Source: Bacteroidota bacterium
Lineage (GTDB): Bacteria; Bacteroidota; Ignavibacteria; Kapaibacteriales; Kapaibacteriaceae
Reading direction: 5' to 3'
Assembly (NCBI GenBank): GCA_003488525.1
Contig: DNLG01000025.1
Coordinates: 1 to 5,424, forward strand
DNA length: 5,424 bases
Shown one piece after another: positions 1-5,368 of the stretch. The notes under the pieces were generated by a model. That model saw nothing but the letters and a program-made list of their open reading frames with translations, had not been told where the DNA came from and searched no databases. Position 1 is the stretch's first letter. Every line of letters starts with the position of its first letter. A program made the position numbers and the translations under genes.

Positions 1-1
1 G

Positions 2-29
2 TTTGGGGTTTGGGGTGTGGGGTGTGGGG
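2..29. repeat. G-rich heptanucleotide tandem repeat, left array
   Basis: Four contiguous 7-bp units are seen: TTTGGGG, TTTGGGG, TGTGGGG, TGTGGGG. The G at position 1 looks like the end of a further unit cut by the window edge, so the array probably continues upstream. The four G4 runs (5-8, 12-15, 19-22, 26-29) are separated by loops of exactly 3 nt, which is a canonical intramolecular G-quadruplex pattern on the + strand. The array stops abruptly at an AT-rich segment carrying the promoter and operator candidates of the receptor operon. The same unit family follows the last gene at the right end in the same orientation. Heptameric intergenic repeats are known from other bacteria, for example cyanobacterial STRR sequences. 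Function here is unknown. Confidence 0.93.
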
Positions 30-38
30 TTAATTTTA
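9..38 (+). promoter_or_regulatory. Candidate Bacteroidota-type promoter of the receptor operon
   Basis: TAATTTTA at 31-38 matches the Bacteroidota -7 consensus TAnnTTTG at all but the last base. TTTG at 9-12, inside a heptamer unit, could serve as the -33 element, with an 18-bp spacer against the usual 19-21 (wider in Flavobacterium). Transcription would then start near 44-46, giving a very short leader before the ATG at 58. No Shine-Dalgarno sequence is visible before that ATG, which is common in this group. This is read by eye against a recalled consensus and is a prediction only. Confidence 0.42.
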
Positions 39-50
39 GAGATGTCTAAA
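35..50. promoter_or_regulatory. Palindromic operator candidate for the DtxR/MntR-family regulator
   Basis: TTTAGA (35-40) and TCTAAA (45-50) are perfect inverted hexamers around GATG, and the central AT also pairs, so 14 of 16 positions are symmetric. The outer AATT on each side extends the symmetry if one extra T is allowed on the left. The core TTAG-N6-CTAA has the same half-sites and spacing as recalled DtxR/SirR operators (TTAGGTTAGCCTAA). The site overlaps the predicted -7 element and start point and lies 7 bp before the receptor ATG, where a repressor would block initiation. The operon itself encodes a DtxR/MntR-type regulator, so autoregulation is the natural inference. Confidence 0.6.
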
Positions 51-57
51 TTCGTAG

Positions 58-2373
58 ATGCGCATGTTCATCATTGGCCTTCTGTACGCGGGATTGCTGA
101 CGGATCTTCCGATTTCGGTTCGAGATGTCGAGACACGACGCACCATTCGAGGTGCAATCGTGCGGTGTGGGGCGGCTGGTGCGATCACGGATTACCGCGG
201 TATAGCGCTACTGAGAGAGTGTACAGATACCGTTGTTGTGAAAACCACCATGGCTGGATATGTGCCTCGAACGGACACCATCATCATCGGGAGCATTGGC
301 GACACGCTGACGCTGTACCTTGCGCCGCGTTCGTTCGACGGGGCGCAGATCACGGTCACGGGGACGCGAACGGCCCAGCCGCGTGACGAATCACCAGCGT
401 TGGTGTCGCTTACCGATCGTGACGCCCTTCGCGCCGTCCAGGCCTTGTCGATGGCCGAGGGTCTGTCCTTCCAGCCTGGCCTGCGTCTGGAGAACAACTG
501 TCAGAACTGCGGCTTCACGCAGGTGCGCCTCAACGGTCTGCAGGGCCCATACACACAGATCCTCATCGACTCGCGGCCGGTGTTCTCATCACTCGCCGGT
601 GTATATGGGCTTGAGCACATCCCGATTGAAATGATCGACCGGATCGAGGTCGTACGTGGTGCCGGCAGCTCACTCTATGGCGCAGGAGCTGTGGCCGGGA
701 CCGTCAATGTGATTCCGCGTGATCCGACGACCACTTCTCTATCGGCCTCATCCACCGGCTCGTGGCTGAATGGTCAGATTCCCGATGCGATAACCTCGCT
801 GCGTGGAACGTGGGCCTCGGCTGATCTGAGTACGGGTGTCTCAGTCTTTGGCGTTACTCGTAGCCGCTCGGCGTACGATCATAATGGTGACGCCTTCAGC
901 GAGGTGCCGCTGACCAGGACAACATCGGGCGGAGTGCGTGCAGTGCACGAGTTCTCTGAGCGTGACCGGCTGACGCTTGATGCGCACTGGATCCGCGAGT
1001 TTCGCAGAGGCGGCAATCTGTTTGACAGACCACCCTTTGAGGCCGAAATCGCAGAGCAGATCGATCATGCCATCGCTGGTGGCGCCGTCTCCTATGAGCA
1101 TGCATTTGACGATCGTGCCTCGCGACTTCATCTGTACGTGTCGGCTCGATCAACCCGGCGAGCAAGCTACTACGGTGGCACCGGTGGGGATCCCGCAATG
1201 GCATCCGACGCAGCGCGCTTCTTTGGAACCACCGACGATGAGATCGGCGTAGCCGGAGTGCAGGCAACCACCCGGTCATGGTCCATCGGCACGGTTCCAC
1301 TGCTCGTTATCGGAGGCGTCGAGATCCAGCATGCGGACGTCGATGACGCCATGCCCGGCTACGAGCGGCGCATCGAACAGCGCATCAACGACGTCGGATC
1401 CTATGCGCAGGTTCAGATCGCACCCGGCTCGAACATTTCAGTAGCTCTCGGGTTGCGAGCCGACGCACTTCGGATTGACGGAAGGTACCGATTCGACAGT
1501 CGTAGCAGTGAAACGGTCAGCACCTCGTTCTTCGTCCTGAATCCCCGCATCGCTATCATCGGACGCATCAACGATGACTGGCAGCTGCGCACGACGTATG
1601 CTTCGGGCTTTCGCGGGCCGCAGGCATTTGATGAGGATCTTCACATCTCCACCTTGCAGGGGGCTGCTAGACTTGTCCGCCTTGACCCCGGACTTCGGCC
1701 GGAACGATCGCACAGTATCACGCTGTCAATGGATGGAACCATGGCCACACCGACAACGGCGCTGGGTATCACGGCGGACCTGTTTGCAACGGTGCTGACG
1801 TCACCATTCGTCACCGCTCTGACGTCGGACTCTCTGCCGGGCAGCAATACCTCGATCGCCCGCAAGACCAATGGAGACGCATCATACGTGGCGGGCACGA
1901 ATCTGGAAGTGCGCTATGCGCTTGCTCGGACCTTTGAGCTGACAACTTCGCTCACCCTGCAATACGCCCGATACGCAACCGCACAGGTTGTGGCTGAATC
2001 AAACCAGGGGGCTGTGATAACAACGCCGAACATACTTCGTACCCCGGATGTGTACGCGTCTGCCATTGCCACGTGGATGCCGACAAGTGCCCTCACCTTC
2101 GATGCATCATGCGTACTGACAGGTCCGATGTGGGTGGTCAATGAGCGTCTGATCGAACGTTTCCGCACGCCCTGGTTTGCCGACCTTGGAATACAAGCGA
2201 CCTACGCTACGCAACTCGGCAACGTGGGCGTGACGTTGGGGCTGGGTATCGCAAACATCCTTAACGCCTACCAGCGCGATCTCGAACGCGGCTCCCAACG
2301 CGATGCTGCCTACTTCTGTGGTCCGCTGCGTCCACGCACAATTTCCTGCTCTATGGGGGTGAGATGGGAGTGA
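58..2373 (+). CDS. TonB-dependent outer-membrane receptor, probably metal or metal-chelate uptake
   Basis: This 771-residue protein has the full layout of a Bacteroidota TonB-dependent transporter. It has a short hydrophobic signal-like N-terminus (1-16), a carboxypeptidase-regulatory-like beta domain (about 17-89), a TonB-box-like QITVTGTR (97-104), a plug (about 110-222) and a beta-barrel to the end. The plug contains NNCQNCGF (146-153, cysteines 148 and 151), then LIDSRPVFSSLAGVYGLE and the typical IDRIEVVRGAGSSLYGAGA around 193-211. Near the C-terminus, NAYQRDLERGSQRDAAY followed by a GP..PRT motif is also typical of this receptor class. The protein should sit in the outer membrane and import a ligand using TonB-ExbBD energy. 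A TAG at 55-57 directly precedes the ATG, so translation starts at 58 or at the Met codon at 64. The metal regulator gene overlapping its end points to a metal substrate (iron, manganese or similar), but the exact ligand cannot be read from sequence. Confidence 0.93.
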   Translation: MRMFIIGLLYAGLLTDLPISVRDVETRRTIRGAIVRCGAAGAITDYRGIALLRECTDTVVVKTTMAGYVPRTDTIIIGSIGDTLTLYLAPRSFDGAQITVTGTRTAQPRDESPALVSLTDRDALRAVQALSMAEGLSFQPGLRLENNCQNCGFTQVRLNGLQGPYTQILIDSRPVFSSLAGVYGLEHIPIEMIDRIEVVRGAGSSLYGAGAVAGTVNVIPRDPTTTSLSASSTGSWLNGQIPDAITSLRGTWASADLSTGVSVFGVTRSRSAYDHNGDAFSEVPLTRTTSGGVRAVHEFSERDRLTLDAHWIREFRRGGNLFDRPPFEAEIAEQIDHAIAGGAVSYEHAFDDRASRLHLYVSARSTRRASYYGGTGGDPAMASDAARFFGTTDDEIGVAGVQATTRSWSIGTVPLLVIGGVEIQHADVDDAMPGYERRIEQRINDVGSYAQVQIAPGSNISVALGLRADALRIDGRYRFDSRSSETVSTSFFVLNPRIAIIGRINDDWQLRTTYASGFRGPQAFDEDLHISTLQGAARLVRLDPGLRPERSHSITLSMDGTMATPTTALGITADLFATVLTSPFVTALTSDSLPGSNTSIARKTNGDASYVAGTNLEVRYALARTFELTTSLTLQYARYATAQVVAESNQGAVITTPNILRTPDVYASAIATWMPTSALTFDASCVLTGPMWVVNERLIERFRTPWFADLGIQATYATQLGNVGVTLGLGIANILNAYQRDLERGSQRDAAYFCGPLRPRTISCSMGVRWE
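2355..2373 (+). promoter_or_regulatory. Ribosome-binding and overlap signal deciding the regulator start
   Basis: GGGGGTGAG (2355-2363) is purine-rich but abuts the ATG at 2364, leaving no normal spacer. A GTG six bases further on (2370) is properly spaced from GGTGAG and forms a GTGA start/stop overlap with the receptor stop codon. Starting at 2370 gives MNLTHSMQDYLKTIY, which resembles the usual beginning of Bacteroidota DtxR-family proteins. Both starts are in frame and differ by two residues. Either way the regulator is translationally coupled to the receptor. Confidence 0.45.
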
Positions 2374-3026
2374 ACCTCACGCATTCAATGCAAGACTACC
2401 TCAAGACCATCTACATGCTGACGGCCGATCATACCCGTGTACCAACAACCCGGATAGCACAGACGCTCAATGTTCAGCCGGCTTCCGTGACATCCATGAT
2501 CAAGAAGCTCGCCGACTGCCATCTGGTTGATCATCAGTCCTATCATGGCGTTGCACTGACCGAAAGCGGGCGTTCGGCCGCACTTGAAATGATTCGCCAT
2601 CATCGTCTTCTTGAGACGTACCTTTCGACGGCGCTCGGATACGACTGGGCAGATGTACATGAGGAAGCAGACCGGCTGGAGCATTACATCAGCGAGGAAT
2701 TCGAGGATCGTATAGCCTCGCTTCTGGGCAACCCGCTGTATGACCCGCATGGCGACCCGATCCCGGGTCGAGATGGCGTCCTGCCGCCCACCCCTCGACT
2801 GTGCCTGCTGGACGTTCCAGCGCCAGCCACCGTCGTGATACGCCGCGTTGACAGTTCGCAGCGGGACGCTTTGGTCTTTCTCTCAACGAGAGGTATCACG
2901 ATCGGTGCAACCTGCACAGTCGTGCAGAAGGCATCTTCATACGTCGTGATCGACCTGGCCCCCACGAGCAAGACCATTCGCCTGCCAAACGCGATCGGTC
3001 AGCGCATCTTTGTCGACCGGGTCTGA
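2364..3026 (+). CDS. DtxR/MntR-family metal-dependent transcriptional repressor
   Basis: The 220-residue protein has three domains. They are an N-terminal winged helix-turn-helix (about 5-70, with TTRIAQTLNVQPASVTSMIKKL as the HTH), a metal-binding/dimerisation domain (about 71-142), and a C-terminal SH3/FeoA-like domain (about 145-220). Ligand positions align by eye with DtxR: H80 and E84 (HRLLE), H99 (VHEE), E106 and H107 (LEH). The DtxR Met10 and Cys102 positions are Asp11 and Asp103, carboxylates as in MntR. D163 and Q166 may match the third-domain ligands of DtxR. It is expected to bind Mn2+ or Fe2+ and then DNA in the cytoplasm. It overlaps the receptor gene by 10 bp, or 4 bp from the GTG at 2370, and probably represses the operon through the palindrome at 35-50. 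Family assignment is firm; the cognate metal is not. Confidence 0.93.
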   Translation: MGVNLTHSMQDYLKTIYMLTADHTRVPTTRIAQTLNVQPASVTSMIKKLADCHLVDHQSYHGVALTESGRSAALEMIRHHRLLETYLSTALGYDWADVHEEADRLEHYISEEFEDRIASLLGNPLYDPHGDPIPGRDGVLPPTPRLCLLDVPAPATVVIRRVDSSQRDALVFLSTRGITIGATCTVVQKASSYVVIDLAPTSKTIRLPNAIGQRIFVDRV

Positions 3027-3047
3027 CAGCGGTACCTGCAGAGCCCC

Positions 3048-3080
3048 TTTCAGCCAATCTGAACCAGCGGCGTATCTTTT
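3048..3080 (+). promoter_or_regulatory. Candidate Bacteroidota-type promoter for the DUF1573/sigma operon
   Basis: TATCTTTT (3073-3080) matches TAnnTTTG at 7 of 8 positions. TTTC (3048-3051) matches the TTTG -33 element at 3 of 4, with a 21-bp spacer inside the accepted range. It lies in the only sizeable intergenic gap of the window, 73 bp before the next start codon, implying a leader of about 65 nt. It indicates that the second gene set can be transcribed independently of the metal operon by the primary sigma factor. Prediction by consensus only. Confidence 0.4.
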
Positions 3081-3107
3081 TCCGGTCTTGTGTCTCCTTT
3101 CTCCCAT

Positions 3108-3130
3108 GGGCGCTACTGAGCCCGTTTTTT
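3108..3130 (+). terminator. Weak hairpin plus T6, possible terminator or leader attenuator
   Basis: GGGC (3108-3111) pairs with GCCC (3120-3123) across an 8-nt loop, followed by G and six Ts (3125-3130). The stem is only 4 bp, short for an intrinsic terminator. It lies downstream of the promoter candidate at 3048-3080, so it would fall inside the leader of the next operon as well as ending transcripts from the receptor-regulator unit. No stronger terminator is visible after the regulator stop codon, so some read-through is likely. Confidence 0.25.
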
Positions 3131-3138
3131 CACCAACG

Positions 3139-3145
3139 AGAAAGG
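3139..3145 (+). promoter_or_regulatory. Shine-Dalgarno site for the DUF1573 gene
   Basis: AGAAAGG lies 7 nt before the ATG at 3153, a normal spacing. It supports 3153 as the true start, which also gives a proper signal peptide. The receptor gene at 58 has no comparable site. Confidence 0.6.
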
Positions 3146-3152
3146 CACAACA

Positions 3153-3866
3153 ATGATTCGATTCATCTGCGCAAGCATCCTGATGATGGGGCTGGCACTG
3201 CAGTCTCCGGCCATGACGACGGGTGGGACGCGTCCTGCCCTTGAGGTAACGGAAGTGCATGACTGGGGCACGGTTCGCGCACCGAAGAGCGGCTATCTCA
3301 CGGCCGAGATACGATTCAGGAATGGGGCTGAGCAGGGCCCGCTGGAGATCTTGGAGGTCAAACCCGGGTGCGGCTGCACGACGGCCGAACTCGGACAGAA
3401 GGTTCTTGCCCCCGGTGAGGAAACTGTGGTTCGTGTGAAGCTGAACATCAACGCTTCCCAGAATGGACCGTTGCAGCGCAGTGTTGCCGTGCGCAGCGTG
3501 CATGGTTCAGATACATCCCAGCAGAGCGTTACGCTCAAGGTTGACATTCAGCGCCTGGTGTCGATCTCCCCTGCCGGTTTTGCTGCGATCAACGACGCCA
3601 GGGTTGGATCGCCGGCCAGAACCACCATTTCGATTGTGAACCCGGGTACGCTGCCGGTAACCGTTTCGAATGTTCGCGCAGACGATGGCATGACGGTGGA
3701 CATCCCCGAGGCGATCGTCCTTGCACCAAAGGAGCAGCGCCAGGTAACGCTTGTCTATACTCCAACGAAATCCGGGCGCTTTCAGAGTATGTTGCGATTC
3801 ACATCAAGCGATGGTAAGGAATCTGATGATATTGAGATTCCAACCTACGGCACAGCTCTAAACTGA
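3153..3866 (+). CDS. Secreted DUF1573 (Ig-like) periplasmic protein
   Basis: The 237-residue protein begins with a Sec signal peptide: MIRF, a hydrophobic stretch to residue 16, and likely cleavage after Ala20 in SPA. Residues about 28-130 form a DUF1573 domain with the features WGTV (38-41), EIRFRN and the hallmark KPGCGCTTAE (70-79), where C73 and C75 form a CxC pair. Residues about 133-237 look like a second Ig-like beta domain (SIVNPGTLPVTVSNV, then a closing beta strand), similar to domains that follow DUF1573 in Bacteroidota proteins. The biochemical function of DUF1573 is not established. The mature protein should be periplasmic or surface-exposed, with no lipobox seen. It is 7 bp upstream of an ECF sigma factor gene and probably co-transcribed with it, which suggests a link to that envelope signalling pathway, either as sensor partner or as regulon member. 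Confidence 0.88.
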   Translation: MIRFICASILMMGLALQSPAMTTGGTRPALEVTEVHDWGTVRAPKSGYLTAEIRFRNGAEQGPLEILEVKPGCGCTTAELGQKVLAPGEETVVRVKLNINASQNGPLQRSVAVRSVHGSDTSQQSVTLKVDIQRLVSISPAGFAAINDARVGSPARTTISIVNPGTLPVTVSNVRADDGMTVDIPEAIVLAPKEQRQVTLVYTPTKSGRFQSMLRFTSSDGKESDDIEIPTYGTALN

Positions 3867-3873
3867 CGTTTCA

Positions 3874-4377
3874 ATGAAGAACGGTCTCCGCGATGACCCG
3901 GCGTTTCTCGAAGCACTGTCGCTACACCACGACGACCTTGCTCGCTTTGCGCGATCGCTTACGCGGTCGCGTGATGATGCGCAGGACCTCGTCGCGGAGA
4001 CCATCTTGAAGACTCTCGAGTCATGGAACTCGGTGCGTGATCCCCAGGCATTCCGTACGTACCTGTTCCGCACTGCACACCGCGTGTATATGCGCCAGCA
4101 GCTGCGCCGACGACTCTTCCATCCGTGGCCGGAGGATTTGGACATTGTAGCATCGGATCCACAGCCCGATACGCAGACGGATGCATCTCTGGTGCGGGCC
4201 ATGCTGCAGCGGCTACCGGCGCAGTATCGTGAGTGCCTTGTCATGGTTGACGTACTGGGGTGGACACCTGCTGAGGTTGTTGAGATTCACGGGGGAACCG
4301 TTGGCGGCCTGAAAGCCCGTCTACTGCGCGCCAGAGAGGCGCTACGCAAAGAAGCAATGCGAGGTCAACATGAGTAG
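3874..4377 (+). CDS. ECF (extracytoplasmic function) sigma-70 family RNA polymerase sigma factor
   Basis: The 167-residue length suits an ECF sigma factor containing only regions 2 and 4. Region 2 spans about 12-80, with the core-binding DDAQDLVAETILKTLESW (34-51) and the promoter -10 recognition stretch FRTYLFRTAHRVYMRQQ (60-76). An acidic linker (87-103) leads to region 4 (about 106-160), with LPAQYRECLVMVDVLGWTP and the recognition helix GGTVGGLKARLLRARE (140-155). It would direct RNA polymerase to stress or envelope promoters when released by its partner. The gene starts 7 bp after the DUF1573 stop with no strong Shine-Dalgarno sequence, and its last 8 bases overlap the start of the membrane-protein gene. 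Such coupling is usual for a sigma/anti-sigma pair. Subfamily and target promoters are not evident from sequence. Confidence 0.95.
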   Translation: MKNGLRDDPAFLEALSLHHDDLARFARSLTRSRDDAQDLVAETILKTLESWNSVRDPQAFRTYLFRTAHRVYMRQQLRRRLFHPWPEDLDIVASDPQPDTQTDASLVRAMLQRLPAQYRECLVMVDVLGWTPAEVVEIHGGTVGGLKARLLRAREALRKEAMRGQHE

Positions 4378-5368
4378 CGAGCACTTTGATCTACTTCGTT
4401 CTGTACGCAATGAAGAGGTCGACATTTCGCTGGAACAGTCTCTGCTTCGAGCAGAAGCACTTGAATCACGCAAGCGCAAATCACGCCGAACGATGCTTGC
4501 GCTGGGTCTGATATCGGCCGTACTCATTGCGATACTGGTCCGCGTGTACGAGCATACCGACCCGCAGTCTCATGATCGCTCGTTTGAGCCGTCTGCATCT
4601 GTAAATGCCCCGCCGGCCGATACCCACGCGTCTGTAACCGTGGCCGAACGCGCCGCGCCGCATCGAACCGTCGCCGCGTCACCGATCCCGCGACGCCTGA
4701 CTCTCAGCACGCCGTCCTCCTTCATGCCGCTTCCCGTCATCATTGCTAGTTGGGAGGTGCAGCAGCGACTCGCGATCGACGTACGAGCCATTGAGACCAT
4801 TCTTTCGATCATCGGCTCGGGTGATCGCGTAGTGTCGGCCGATAGTGCCGGCAACACGGAGACATGCCTATCGATCACGTGTGCCGGCGGGGACCTGCGC
4901 AATATTGTCTGCACCGCCCCTTCACCTTCGCCTGTTCGCGTCACCAATGCTGACGGTGCGCTTCTGTACGACATTGAGCGCGTCGATGGCCGAAAGCCAA
5001 GCAACGCTCAGATCGCGATCCGCGTTCGCTCAAGTCGGGGTAACCTACTGCTCTGGTACGAGGCCGACAGTATCCTCCGCCAGAAGCTTACGGCTGATGC
5101 GTATCCGTCAACCATCCTCCCGGTTCGGTCCTCGTGGCTGCAGCCGGACAGAACGGCCGTCGTCGACCTTTCCACCGGTAACAGTCCATGGCAGAACGTT
5201 ACCATTCACACGGCCGATGGCAGACCGATCGATGCACCCAGACAATGGGTATCTCATCAGGACGGCACAACCCAGCTGCGGATCAGTAATGTACGCGCTG
5301 CAACGTACGACGTGCGAATCACCCGAACGGATGGCAGCATGGAGCGCTTCCTCCATGTTGTACGCTGA
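4370..5368 (+). CDS. Single-pass membrane protein in anti-sigma position with T9SS sorting-domain-like C-terminus
   Basis: This 332-residue protein has no family I can name with certainty. Visible parts are a short, charged cytoplasmic segment (1-40, ending RKRKSRR), one hydrophobic helix (about 41-60, TMLALGLISAVLIAILVRVY), and a Pro/Ala/Ser-rich linker (about 64-117). An unrecognised extracytoplasmic domain (about 120-265) follows, with cysteines 166, 171 and 181. A final beta-rich module (about 275-332) contains VTIHTADGRPI, LRISNVRAATYDVRI and FLHVVR. The positive-inside rule places the N-terminus in the cytoplasm. Its start overlaps the sigma gene by 8 bp, with GAGGT just upstream, so it is most likely the cognate anti-sigma factor. 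The 40-residue tail would bind sigma, although no zinc-binding anti-sigma motif is seen. The C-terminal module resembles type A T9SS sorting domains, which are normally on proteins with a cleavable signal peptide; this protein lacks one. It could instead be an unrelated small beta domain. Confidence 0.72.
   Translation: MSSEHFDLLRSVRNEEVDISLEQSLLRAEALESRKRKSRRTMLALGLISAVLIAILVRVYEHTDPQSHDRSFEPSASVNAPPADTHASVTVAERAAPHRTVAASPIPRRLTLSTPSSFMPLPVIIASWEVQQRLAIDVRAIETILSIIGSGDRVVSADSAGNTETCLSITCAGGDLRNIVCTAPSPSPVRVTNADGALLYDIERVDGRKPSNAQIAIRVRSSRGNLLLWYEADSILRQKLTADAYPSTILPVRSSWLQPDRTAVVDLSTGNSPWQNVTIHTADGRPIDAPRQWVSHQDGTTQLRISNVRAATYDVRITRTDGSMERFLHVVR

Noticed and set aside
42..386. Alternative frame starting at ATG 42 with an amidohydrolase-like opening (FVDAHVHHWP)
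   Set aside because: The likeness covers about ten residues only. The rest is Arg/His/Cys-rich out-of-frame translation across the receptor gene, whose own frame has clear domain motifs.
841..1300. Long reverse-strand reading frames inside the receptor gene
   Set aside because: They lie opposite a gene with strong family motifs, show no recognisable domains, and have compositions typical of antisense shadows in GC-rich DNA.
3027..3047. GGTACC and CTGCAG palindromes just after the regulator stop
   Set aside because: Short six-base palindromes with no T-run and no extended stem. They do not support a terminator or operator.
3061..3087. ECF-type autoregulatory promoter (GAAC at 3061-3064, GTC at 3085-3087) for the sigma operon
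   Set aside because: The spacing between the two elements is about 20 bp, longer than the usual ~17, and the flanking bases are a poor match. The TTTC/TATCTTTT pair in the same place fits better.
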